19,545 nucleotides of DNA, from positions 1 through 19,545 of the forward strand of contig JBBQSD010000121.1 of NCBI GenBank assembly GCA_038214135.1, in the 5' to 3' direction. This DNA is from JANLSE01 sp038214135 (lineage in GTDB: Bacteria > Chloroflexota > Chloroflexia > Chloroflexales > Roseiflexaceae). Under the pieces are notes generated by a model. It made no database searches, had not been told where the DNA came from, and saw only the letters and a list, made by a program, of their open reading frames with translations. A program made the position numbers and the translations under genes. Positions 6,547 to 14,097 of the stretch are shown piece by piece. Each line of letters starts with the position of its first letter. The stretch's first letter is position 1.

Positions 6547-6715
6547 GCATCGCACACAACGAACGTAGGGGCGAACCGCGTGTTCGCCCGCCATGCCGCC
6601 CCGTTGCACCACGATGCGTTTGCCCCACAACGATTATCCATGCATCGCACACAACAAACGTAGGGGCGAACCGCGTGTTCGCCCGCCATGCCGCCCCGTT
6701 GCACCACGATGCGTT
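6547..6715. repeat. tandem 74-base direct repeat, two copies, period 95
   Basis: Copies at 6547-6620 and 6642-6715 differ at one base (AACGAACG versus AACAAACG). Each contains GGGCGAAC-CGCGT-GTTCGCCC, an eight-pair hairpin starting GTAGGGGCGAACC. This appears to be a second palindrome family related to the GTAGGGGCGGTTCG one. Two copies with a 21-base gap containing no unique spacer pattern argue against a CRISPR array. The near identity points to a recent duplication. Confidence 0.85.
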
Positions 6716-6737
6716 CATCGCCCATAAACGTATGCAC

Positions 6738-6757
6738 GGGCGGTTCACGAACCACCC
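6738..6757. repeat. GGGCGGTTC palindrome abutting the methyltransferase remnant
   Basis: GGGCGGTTC-AC-GAACCACCC is a copy of the 20-base palindrome at 19475-19494 with a few substitutions. On the minus strand the repeat motif GTAGGGG directly supplies the TAG stop codon (6758-6760) of the orphan C-terminal fragment, so insertion of the element may have set the end of that reading frame. Confidence 0.65.
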
Positions 6758-7117
6758 CTACACCTCACCATACCGATATTTCGTGCTCTCCTCGATCAAG
6801 GCAATCTCCGCACGGGTGAGGTCGAACAGATTGTAGACGCGCTCGTTCAATTGTGTTTCCAGCCGAATAATCGCTTCCGTGTGTTCGCGATGTTTTGCGC
6901 GCTGGAGTTCCAGCCATTCCTGCCAGTCATCACGCTCGCGCACCGCAATCTCGCGTTTGAGGGCTTTACGGGTTTCTTCGCGAAAGGCCGGGAAATCCAG
7001 ATCCCACCAGGCGGTTAGTTTCTGGTTGAGTTTGGCCCCTGGCCCGCCTAGATCGCCAAGGATGCGCCGCTGTGCCCGCCGATGCAATCCGTAACGCGCC
7101 TTTGCCTGCTCGGTCAA
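6758..7117 (-). pseudogene. orphan C-terminal remnant of an Eco57I/type IIG-like DNA methyltransferase
   Basis: The frame encodes up to 119 residues from a TTG and is open to 7174 with no ATG or GTG start and no ribosome-binding site. Its sequence (LHRRAQRRILGDLGGPGAKL, QKLTAWWDLDFPAFREE, LNERVYNLFDLTRAEIALIE, then STKYRYGEV) matches from memory the extreme C-terminus of large type IIG/Eco57I-class restriction-methyltransferases. It lacks all catalytic motifs. It lies 26 bases after the stop of the TPR gene and is not the missing end of the intact methyltransferase at 9224-13402, which has its own, different C-terminus (AAIVNAAYGLTQEEIDLLWR). The simplest reading is a scar left when the present nuclease-methyltransferase/TPR pair replaced the body of an older enzyme. 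A small expressed protein started from the TTG cannot be excluded. Confidence 0.65.
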
Positions 7118-7143
7118 TGTGCTTCGACGTATAGCGGCTGAGA

Positions 7144-9237
7144 TTACTCGCTCACACCCAGTTCCTTCAGGCGATCAATAGCATCCTGTCGATCATTCGT
7201 GTCCGTAGCAAGATCGCGTGCCCTGCGAAAGTCAGCGATCGCCGCATCACGCTGTTGGCGTTGTTGGTAGATCTGGCCACGATTGTAGTAGGCATTAACA
7301 TGTGTGGGATCGAGGGAGATGGTCTGGGTGTAGTCGGCAAGCGCTCTATCGAGGTCGCCCTTGTTCGTGTAGGCGTTACCGCGATTCATATACGCATTGA
7401 CACTCTGAGGGTTAAGCGTAATCGCCTGGGTGTAGTCGGCAAGCGCTCTATCGAGATCACCATTGTCTGCGTAGCTATTTCCACGATTGATAAAGGCATT
7501 GACACTCTGAGGGTTAAGGGTAATCGCTTGGGTAAAGTCAGCAATTGCATTATCAAGATCACCTTTGTCCATATACACAAGCCCACGATTGATGTACGCT
7601 GGGGCGAATGTGGGATTAAGGGCGATAACCTGGGTGTAGTCAGCCATTGCGCTATCGAGGTTCCCGTTCTCTGCATGGACAAACCCACGATTATAGTAGG
7701 CTTGGAAGAACGTAGGATTGAGGGTAATCGCCTGGGTGTAGTCGGCGATTGCGCCATTCACATCGCCTTTGGCTTTGCGAGTAGCTGCACGGTTGTAGTA
7801 GTTATCGGCACTCTTGGGGTCGAGGATGATCGCCTGGTTGTAGTCGGCTAGTGCGCTATCAAGGTCACCCTTGTTAACGTTGGCAGCACCACGATTATAG
7901 TACGCCTGGGCTAAGGTGGGGTCGAGGGTGATCGCCTGATTATAGTCGGCGATTGCGCCATTCACGTCGCCTTTTTCGTTGCGAGCACTACCGCGGTTGT
8001 TGTAGGCATTCGCGCTCTTGGGGTCGAGGGTGATCGCCTGGGTGTAGTCGGCGATTGCGCCATCCAGATCGCCTTTTTTGTGGCGGGCACTACCGCGGTT
8101 GTTGTAGGCATTCGCGCTCTTGGGGTCGAGGGTGATCGCCTGGGTGTAGTCGGCGATTGCATCGTCAAAGTCACCTTTGTGGTAATGGCTAATGCCACGA
8201 TTATTATACGGATTGGCATATGTGGGGTCGAGGGTAATCGCCTGGGTGTAGTCGACCATCGCACCATCCAGATCGCCTTTTTGATCACGGATAATGCCAC
8301 GATTGTTGTATGCTTCGACTAATTTGGGGTCGAGGGTGATCGCCTGGGTGTAGGCCATCAGTGCTTTTTCACTCCCCTGTGGCGGCACCTGATACAGCCA
8401 ACCGAGGCGGAAATAGGCATCGGCTGTACCTGGTGGCAGCGGCTGGACATCCTGAAGCAGATCGAGCACACTGCTAATAATTTTCGTTGCGCGTGGGTAA
8501 TCCTGGTTGATATAGGCCGACTGGCCGACGGCAAAGAGTGAAAGAAACGCCATGCTTTTGGGTGCGTCATTGGTAATAAAGCCTGCATAGGCTGAGGGAT
8601 TCGCCAACTGGGTACGCCCTTTTGTACCACTTTCCTGAAGTTTGACCTGAGCTGCATCGAACTTTGGCTCGCGCAGATTGAGGTAATTGATCGTCAACTG
8701 CGGGCGCGTGTTGGAGCCCCAGATCACCATACTGGCATGATAATGTTCTCCAAGAGCCTGAGCTCCATCACGATCCTCTGCTGGGATCGGAGCACCATCA
8801 TCCACCGCGACCCGAAGGTTGGCGATCCCGAGCGACTGGATCTGCTCATTGATCGCTGTCTTGATCAGTGTGGCTTCCTGATCATCCGGTACGCCTTGGG
8901 GGTGAAAGAACGGCGCAACAACGATCAGCGTTTCGCCAGGCTGTTCGGAGGCAAAGGCAGGCGGGAGTAATCGTGCTTCACGGAGTGTCTGGCGGAATCC
9001 ACTAAATTGCGCTCCCGTAAGCGTCAGGCCGCCAATAATGAGGAGCAATGCTGCGAAGATCATTATTACGACGAGATAGCGTGGCAGGTTCAGAATGGTC
9101 TGAACAATTGCCGTCGCGCCGCGCCCAATCGCAACCCCAGTTGCGTTGGTGATATTGCCAACCGTGATCTGATCGCCACCCTCATTGTTAGGCTCGCGTT
9201 GGTCGGCTGGATCGTGTGTTGGCTCAGGGTTTGTCAT
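7144..9237 (-). CDS. membrane-anchored tetratricopeptide-repeat protein
   Basis: This is a 697-residue protein. Order of parts: a polar N-terminus; a Gly-rich segment GDQITVGNITNATGVAIGRG (21-40); one hydrophobic membrane segment YLVVIMIFAALLLIIGGLTL (about 54-73); an alpha/beta region (about 100-190) with TLIVVAPFF and ASMVIWGSNTRP resembling the nucleotide-binding-like domains found before TPRs in signalling proteins; a helical linker; then one degenerate and eleven regular 34-residue TPRs (about 306-679) with YNNRG..KGDLDGAIADYTQAITLDP-type sequence. TPRs bind protein partners, so the role is probably scaffold or sensor. ATG at 9237 is chosen: GAGGTGA lies five bases upstream, and the GTG at 9246 has no site. 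It overlaps the methyltransferase gene by 14 bases, so the two are co-translated and probably work together. Function beyond this is not known to me. Confidence 0.88.
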   Translation of the reverse strand: MTNPEPTHDPADQREPNNEGGDQITVGNITNATGVAIGRGATAIVQTILNLPRYLVVIMIFAALLLIIGGLTLTGAQFSGFRQTLREARLLPPAFASEQPGETLIVVAPFFHPQGVPDDQEATLIKTAINEQIQSLGIANLRVAVDDGAPIPAEDRDGAQALGEHYHASMVIWGSNTRPQLTINYLNLREPKFDAAQVKLQESGTKGRTQLANPSAYAGFITNDAPKSMAFLSLFAVGQSAYINQDYPRATKIISSVLDLLQDVQPLPPGTADAYFRLGWLYQVPPQGSEKALMAYTQAITLDPKLVEAYNNRGIIRDQKGDLDGAMVDYTQAITLDPTYANPYNNRGISHYHKGDFDDAIADYTQAITLDPKSANAYNNRGSARHKKGDLDGAIADYTQAITLDPKSANAYNNRGSARNEKGDVNGAIADYNQAITLDPTLAQAYYNRGAANVNKGDLDSALADYNQAIILDPKSADNYYNRAATRKAKGDVNGAIADYTQAITLNPTFFQAYYNRGFVHAENGNLDSAMADYTQVIALNPTFAPAYINRGLVYMDKGDLDNAIADFTQAITLNPQSVNAFINRGNSYADNGDLDRALADYTQAITLNPQSVNAYMNRGNAYTNKGDLDRALADYTQTISLDPTHVNAYYNRGQIYQQRQQRDAAIADFRRARDLATDTNDRQDAIDRLKELGVSE
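7985..8160. repeat. recent duplication of one TPR unit at DNA level
   Basis: A 74-base stretch is identical at 7985-8058 and 8087-8160, exactly 102 bases (one 34-residue TPR) apart. Other units match as protein but have many silent differences. The repeat number is therefore likely to change by recombination or slippage. Confidence 0.85.
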
Positions 9238-12200
9238 CGCCCTCACCTCTTCCCACCGGCATTCGTGGCGGCGCAGTGCGCCAGAGCAGATCGATCTCTT
9301 CCTGCGTCAGGCCATAGGCTGCATTCACAATCGCGGCCAGCCGGCGCTCTAGGCCGAGTGCCTCACGGCGGCGTTCCTGGATAGGCTGAGCTTGCTCACG
9401 GTAGCCATCGCGTAGTGCCCGCAATCCGGCTGGCGTGAGCTTGCCAAGGCTCTTTGCGCGGCGCTTGCGGACTTCTTCAATAAAGGCTTGTTCGTCCAAT
9501 GTGCTGAACGCTTCCAACTTCTGGCCGGGCGTCGCGATCCCAAACTCGGTGCGTAGCCAATCGATTGTATCGCGGCGGGCCTGCTGATCGGCCTGTGTGA
9601 TTACAATCAGGCGCTGAATAGCTGGCTCGACTTCGGCGCGCTGTGATTCGGTTGGTGGGGCGATGGGGATGGTTTCGACAAAATCGCTGAAAAATCGTAG
9701 AGCTTCATCTTTACCATGTACAGCCTTGCGCCAATAGAACGACCAAAGAAGGGGTGAGTTAAGCACAGTGAGAAGCCATTGTGAATTTGTTGGTAGAAAA
9801 TAAACCGTATTGTTCGAGAATCTGCCGTCATTGTCAAGAGAAAACTGGCTTCGCCACGTGATATCAGGATAGTAGATTTTGGGTTTGGTAAATAGCTCGT
9901 GATAAGCAGCTTTGGATTGTGTTTGCCACCAGAGTTGGCTTCCTGCACGCTTATCCAGAGCACCTCTAAATTGAGAAAGATGCTGTTGGACAGCCGGATA
10001 ATCGACTATATCAATTATGGTACCTGTAAAAATCATCCATAGTTCGGTCCATTGTGATGACCAACGCTCCATATCTTGGCCACGCAGATAGGGTTTAATG
10101 ATTTCTGCTGAGCGCGGGTCTTCGCGCACCAGCCGCTCTTTGGTTGGTGTGTCGATCAGGAAGGCTTCATTCAGACCCGTCTTGATGCCATAGTATGGTT
10201 TCACGCCCGCAAACTCAGCCAGCGGCACACCAACACGGCGCAACTTTTCCATGAGCGCATCAACATCGCTGGCTTCCAGGCTCCAGGCGCTGCGCCCAAA
10301 GCGGCTACGTGGAGCCTGCTGGCTGTTGGTCTCGACATACGCGGCGAGCGTGGTGGTGCCAAGGGCTTCACGCGGGAAAATCGTGACGCGGACGGTGTCT
10401 GGCATTGTTTCCCCCTCACCCCCTAACCCCCGCTCCCACGCCGGGGCGAGGGGGGATGCGACGTGGTGCCCCGCATCCCCCTGGCCCCCTTCTCCCACGC
10501 CGAGGCGAAGGGAGGATGGATCGGTTAAGCCCCGCTCCCACGCCGGAGCGAGGGACGATGGATCGGTTAAGCCCCGCTCCCCTGGTGGGAGAGGGGTTGG
10601 GGAGCGGGGGAAAGAATCTCCACCGGTGAGCGAGGGGTTGGGGTGCGGGGATACAGGCGACGCTTCCGATCCACCAGTGAGCGCGGGGTTGGGGTGCGGG
10701 GGAGCAGGGCGTTCCAGTACAATAATGCATGGAAATACATCGGCTTCGGCAAAGATCGGCGCGTGCCCAAAGTCGATAATTTCGTGGATGATGGCGCGCT
10801 CGGCAAAGAAGGCCCGCAGCGGCTCACCATAACCCGCTCGCATCCACTTGTTGGTGACAATGTAGGAGAGCCACCCACCTGACTGAAGCAGTTCCAGCCC
10901 ACGCTGGTAGAAGTATACGTATAGATCCGCGACGCCGTGGTAGGTCTCGGGGTAGGCTGCCTGCAAATACGGCTTGAGCGGCGCAAGTAGTTCCTGGCGC
11001 ACATATGGCGGGTTGCCAACAACAGCGTCGAAGCCGGCCTGCTCGCCCAACGGATAGCCGTTTTGGTCGAAGAACACTTCGGGAAACTCTAGTTCCCAAT
11101 GGAAGGGCTGCTGCTGGCGGATCAGCGTGCGGGCCTGTTCGGCCAACTGCACGATTTTTGGCAGCGCGGCCAGCGATTTGCCAGAAACATAGTCGATCAG
11201 GCTGTCGAGCAATTCCGGCGGAACCACTAACCCAATGCGTAGTGCGGCATGCAGATCGGCAACGTTGAGGTGCTGGCGGGCCAGTTCCTCGCGCAATGCG
11301 CGGTAGGTGCTTTCCTGCTGCTTCACGTCCGCAACCGTCCAGGCCGGGCTGGCCTCAATCAGCCATAGCGAGCCAACCGCCAGGCTGATACTTCGTCGGA
11401 AGGCATCATCATCAAGCATCGAGGTCTGCCCAGCGGCAGCAAGCTGTGCGGCCTGTTTCTGTGCTCGGCGAGCGCTGCTGGTTGGTTGTTGCGGGCGCTG
11501 GCGCAGATCAGCCAGGCGAGCGCCGACCAGCGCATTCCCATGGCGCAGGTGATGATCGAGGAACGAGAGCGGGCGATCCTTGGCGGCCGTCGATAACCAC
11601 AACGAGAGCTTGGCCAGTTCGACGGCCAATGGGTTCAGATCGACGCCATAGATGCAGCTCTGCGCCACCCGCCGCTTCCAGAAGGCCAGATCCGATTCTC
11701 CCTTACCCCGCTGTGCTTCCCCTCTCCCCGTGGGAGAGGGGTTGGGGTGCGGGGGCACAACACCCAATTCCAACAGAAAGCGGGCAATATATTCCGTTGC
11801 CGCGACCAAGAAGTGCCCCGAACCCATCGCCGGGTCGCACACATTCACCGCCAGCACGGCCGCGACTTTATCGGCATCACTGGTGGCATTGGCAACCGCA
11901 CGCTCCAGCGTAGGCCGCAGGGTTTGCGCCAGAATATACTGCACCACAAAATCGGGCGTGTAGTAGGAACCGGTGCGATGGCGCTCACCCGCCGAGTCAA
12001 CCAGATCGATGCTAAACTCGCCCGCTACTCCACTTGCGTTCTGCGCGCCCTGCTCCCCGGTGTGGGAGCAGGGGGCGGGGGGGATGCGGGGTCCTGCCGT
12101 GTTGCGCGCAAGATCTCGGGGAATGAGCGGCGTCAGATGTTGTTCCAGCAAGCCCTCGTAGATCGTGCCCAGGTGCCGCTCCGCCAGGTCGCGATAGTCG

Positions 12201-13402
12201 ATGCGCTCGCCGTCGATGCGCGTCAACAGATCAATTGCTCTGGCCAATCGCGCATCGCCAATGGTGTACTGGGCCAGAAATGGATGTCGTTGCGGATCGA
12301 ACAACCCACCATTGAACGTCGCCACGCGCAGCGGCGGATTACCATCGTTGATCATCTCGAACAGGTCACGTAATCGTGCCCATAGCCGCGAGCCGGTTGG
12401 AATCAGCGTGCGATTGCTCGCGAGCCGTTCGGCCACCTCACGCGCCAGCGCAGTCAGGCTATAGTCATTCCGGTAGGCTGGGCTTTCACGTAGCGGCAGC
12501 AGTTCGCGCACCTCGGCATACAACACAAACAGCAATCGATACAGCACCGTCAGGCTGTTGTCATAGATCCGCTTGAGCGTCGCGGGATCGGACGGCAACT
12601 GATTAGGCCGGTAATCGAGGAAGCCCTGGGCCAGGTGTCGTAGGGCATCATACACTTGGCGGCGTAGGCCATCGCCAATCGCCCGCGCTGCCGCACGACT
12701 CTCGCGCAGGATGTCGGCCACCCCAAGTGGCTGGTCATCGAAGGCCGCGCGACGAAAGAACGCATAGAAATAACGGAAATCCTCGGGCGTTCCGTGGCGG
12801 GTCAGCGCCTCCAGATCGATCTCATAGAAGCGATCCTGTTGCTGGGCAGTATCGGTGTGATACAAGCGCCACAGCCGTCCATTCGTCAGAATCCCCCAGG
12901 TAACGCGGCTATGCAGCATATAGAAGGCAATCTGATCTGATGGCACCCGATTGAGATCCGGGTCGCTACTGCGCACCCGCAACGACACATCGAGCGGGCG
13001 ATCCCAGTGTTTGGCATCGCCAATCGCAAACGCCTTGCCGCGCAGCAGATCGGGCGTCGACACCAGATCTTTGTTTGCGGAACGAGCAGCCGCATCCTGG
13101 TAGAAGATATAATCGGGCTTCTTGGTGCCGCGTGGCGTTCGTAGGGCTGCCTGCACTTCTATTGAATGGCCAAGGCGAGCCAGCACCGGCTTGATCAGAT
13201 CGTCCTCGGTTTGGGCCTCAATCGCACTGGGCGTAAAGCGCACAAAGATCGCACGGATGTCGGACTGTACCTGGGCGGACTCATCACGTAATGCCTGCCA
13301 CTCTGCGCGGCTCGGCAACACCACATTCAGGTAGTGGTCGGCAAACAGTTGCTGATTATTATGGGGCTGCGCCAGAACAAGCGCCAGTTGTGATGCAGTC
13401 AT
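9224..13402 (-). CDS. type IIG-like restriction endonuclease/adenine-specific DNA methyltransferase (Eco57I class)
   Basis: This is a 1392-residue fused nuclease and methyltransferase. Seen in order: a PD-(D/E)XK nuclease core with KPDYIFYQD (D97) and AIGDAKHW (D129, K131); a helical region; motif X TGSYYTPDFV (about 478-487); the SAM-binding motif DPAMGSGHFL (523-532); VDLNPLAVELAKLSLWL; the catalytic NPPY (797-800), typical of N6-adenine methylation; and a TaqI-like target-recognition region from about 1065 (GVKPYYGIKTGLNEAF, EIIKPYLRGQDMERW, KPKIYYPDITW). ATG at 13402 has AGGAG five bases upstream; the frame is open 27 codons further without a site. It overlaps the TPR gene by 14 bases. 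Repeat-derived peptide insertions occur at about 434-463, 550-569 and 900-999, making the protein longer than relatives. No frameshift is seen, so it appears intact. The recognition sequence is unknown. Confidence 0.9.
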   Translation of the reverse strand: MTASQLALVLAQPHNNQQLFADHYLNVVLPSRAEWQALRDESAQVQSDIRAIFVRFTPSAIEAQTEDDLIKPVLARLGHSIEVQAALRTPRGTKKPDYIFYQDAAARSANKDLVSTPDLLRGKAFAIGDAKHWDRPLDVSLRVRSSDPDLNRVPSDQIAFYMLHSRVTWGILTNGRLWRLYHTDTAQQQDRFYEIDLEALTRHGTPEDFRYFYAFFRRAAFDDQPLGVADILRESRAAARAIGDGLRRQVYDALRHLAQGFLDYRPNQLPSDPATLKRIYDNSLTVLYRLLFVLYAEVRELLPLRESPAYRNDYSLTALAREVAERLASNRTLIPTGSRLWARLRDLFEMINDGNPPLRVATFNGGLFDPQRHPFLAQYTIGDARLARAIDLLTRIDGERIDYRDLAERHLGTIYEGLLEQHLTPLIPRDLARNTAGPRIPPAPCSHTGEQGAQNASGVAGEFSIDLVDSAGERHRTGSYYTPDFVVQYILAQTLRPTLERAVANATSDADKVAAVLAVNVCDPAMGSGHFLVAATEYIARFLLELGVVPPHPNPSPTGRGEAQRGKGESDLAFWKRRVAQSCIYGVDLNPLAVELAKLSLWLSTAAKDRPLSFLDHHLRHGNALVGARLADLRQRPQQPTSSARRAQKQAAQLAAAGQTSMLDDDAFRRSISLAVGSLWLIEASPAWTVADVKQQESTYRALREELARQHLNVADLHAALRIGLVVPPELLDSLIDYVSGKSLAALPKIVQLAEQARTLIRQQQPFHWELEFPEVFFDQNGYPLGEQAGFDAVVGNPPYVRQELLAPLKPYLQAAYPETYHGVADLYVYFYQRGLELLQSGGWLSYIVTNKWMRAGYGEPLRAFFAERAIIHEIIDFGHAPIFAEADVFPCIIVLERPAPPHPNPALTGGSEASPVSPHPNPSLTGGDSFPRSPTPLPPGERGLTDPSSLAPAWERGLTDPSSLRLGVGEGGQGDAGHHVASPLAPAWERGLGGEGETMPDTVRVTIFPREALGTTTLAAYVETNSQQAPRSRFGRSAWSLEASDVDALMEKLRRVGVPLAEFAGVKPYYGIKTGLNEAFLIDTPTKERLVREDPRSAEIIKPYLRGQDMERWSSQWTELWMIFTGTIIDIVDYPAVQQHLSQFRGALDKRAGSQLWWQTQSKAAYHELFTKPKIYYPDITWRSQFSLDNDGRFSNNTVYFLPTNSQWLLTVLNSPLLWSFYWRKAVHGKDEALRFFSDFVETIPIAPPTESQRAEVEPAIQRLIVITQADQQARRDTIDWLRTEFGIATPGQKLEAFSTLDEQAFIEEVRKRRAKSLGKLTPAGLRALRDGYREQAQPIQERRREALGLERRLAAIVNAAYGLTQEEIDLLWRTAPPRMPVGRGEGDDKP
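10406..10705. repeat. cluster of palindromic repeats inserted in frame in the methyltransferase gene
   Basis: About 300 bases of GC-rich palindromic units, such as CCCCGCTCCCACGCCGGGGC, lie between codons for ERP and MPDTVRV. Units at 10515-10539 and 10557-10581 are identical over 25 bases and 42 apart. Related units begin at 10620 and 10671, 51 apart. Both spacings are multiples of three. The encoded peptide is low-complexity (HPNPSLTGG, SLAPAWERGL). The same family occurs in intergenic DNA at 6455-6491 and 13526-13548. Confidence 0.85.
11696..11755. repeat. single palindromic repeat inside the methyltransferase gene
   Basis: CCCCTCTCCC (11719-11728) and GGGAGAGGGG (11732-11741) form a ten-pair hairpin. 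It encodes PPHPNPSPTGRGEAQRGKGE between motif I and the VDLNPLA motif, where relatives would be expected to have a short loop. The frame is kept. Confidence 0.8.
12014..12103. repeat. single palindromic repeat before motif X of the methyltransferase gene
   Basis: CCCTGCTCCC (12048-12057) and GGGAGCAGGG (12064-12073) form a perfect ten-pair hairpin with a six-base loop. This is the same palindrome as the intergenic one at 4948-4976. It is translated as part of a Gly/Pro-rich stretch (IPPAPCSHTGEQGAQ). The outer limits are approximate. Confidence 0.75.
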
Positions 13403-13525
13403 GCGGCTCCTGGGCAAGCGCGATATCATCAATACCGTAACTATAGCATGCGCTGTTAGGTCTGGGTAGTAGGGCATAGGCACTCAACGCTCAGCATTCA
13501 GCTTTCAGAGCATAGATATCAAATA

Positions 13526-13581
13526 CCCCTCTCTGATCCGGAGAGGGGTTAGGGTGAGGTCAAACGCTAGGTCAAACGCTA
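13526..13581. repeat. palindromic repeat plus 12-base tandem repeat after the haem-protein gene
   Basis: CCCCTCTC (13526-13533) and GAGAGGGG (13541-13548) enclose a seven-base loop, followed by TTAGGGTGAGG, the family flank. Beside it GGTCAAACGCTA is duplicated exactly (13558-13569 and 13570-13581). The second copy contains the TAG stop (13581-13579) of the minus-strand gene. The hairpin may also serve as terminator for that gene, as a short TATTT follows it on the minus strand. Confidence 0.7.
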
Positions 13582-14097
13582 ATCGTTATCCGCCTGCGTG
13601 CCGGTATTTCCAACCTCGCCGCCAAACGTCGCAGCCAGCCCATTGATCAACTGCTGCCGCTCAGCAGTCGTCAGGTTTGCCTGGGGATGGGGTGGCAGAT
13701 AGAACCAGGGCGGCATCTCCTTGTTCTGCACTGTCTCCGCAGCCTCATCGCCCTTATTCTCGCCAATGCCCCATTCCGATACATTGAATACAGCCCGCCC
13801 TTCTTCAACATCATTGGCTGAAAGCCAGGAAACCGGCGCGACATTGCTATACCAAGGCCAGACGGTCTCGTTGCTGTGGCAATCAGCGCAGGCACGGAAA
13901 AACAACACCCGCGTCTGCGGGCTATCCCATGCTGGTTCGCTGATCACCGCCGGATTGGCGTGGTTTCGCCCGTATGGCACAACCTGAATCACAAGCAGCA
14001 ATGCCATTAGGCTGCCAAGCGCAATACTACCGAGCCGCCTCGGTGAACGGGATTGCTGGGTGCGTTGAAGTGGCGGCGTTGAGATTCGTGTTTCCAT
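13579..14097 (-). CDS. haem-binding domain protein (c-type cytochrome-like), membrane-anchored
   Basis: This is a 172-residue protein. An N-terminal basic stretch and one hydrophobic segment (LGSIALGSLMALLLVIQVVP, about 22-41) form an uncleaved anchor or signal. After it comes the conserved pattern of the haem-binding domain family: EPAWDSPQTRVLFFRACADC and HSNETVWPWYSNVAPVSWL. The c-haem motif CADCH is clear. A downstream Met in KEMPPWFYLPPHP is a possible second axial ligand. It should lie outside the membrane and carry electrons or sense redox state. ATG at 14097 has a perfect GGAGGAT six bases upstream. It is a single gene between the methyltransferase and the peptidase, not obviously linked to either. 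Redox partner unknown. Confidence 0.85.
   Translation of the reverse strand: METRISTPPLQRTQQSRSPRRLGSIALGSLMALLLVIQVVPYGRNHANPAVISEPAWDSPQTRVLFFRACADCHSNETVWPWYSNVAPVSWLSANDVEEGRAVFNVSEWGIGENKGDEAAETVQNKEMPPWFYLPPHPQANLTTAERQQLINGLAATFGGEVGNTGTQADND

Noticed and set aside
6370..6630. N-terminal 87-codon extension of the enolase-superfamily reading frame
   Set aside because: It translates the palindromic repeats (for example LPGVGEGAGGEGA), and the promoter and ribosome-binding site lie downstream of it.
6547..6715. Two repeats with a short gap considered as a small CRISPR array
   Set aside because: Only two 74-base copies, a 21-base gap and no cas genes; it belongs to the dispersed palindromic repeats.
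7300..8360. Regular 102-base periodicity that could suggest a repeat array
   Set aside because: It is the 34-residue TPR period of a coding sequence; there are no conserved short repeats with unrelated spacers as in CRISPR.
11747..12373. Plus-strand open frame of 208 codons inside the methyltransferase gene
   Set aside because: The minus-strand frame encodes clear motif I and motif X sequences here, so the plus frame is a shadow.
6758..13402. BREX or DISARM system suggested by a large methyltransferase
   Set aside because: No PglZ, BrxC, helicase or phospholipase-D gene is present; the enzyme has its own N-terminal nuclease core and fits type IIG better.
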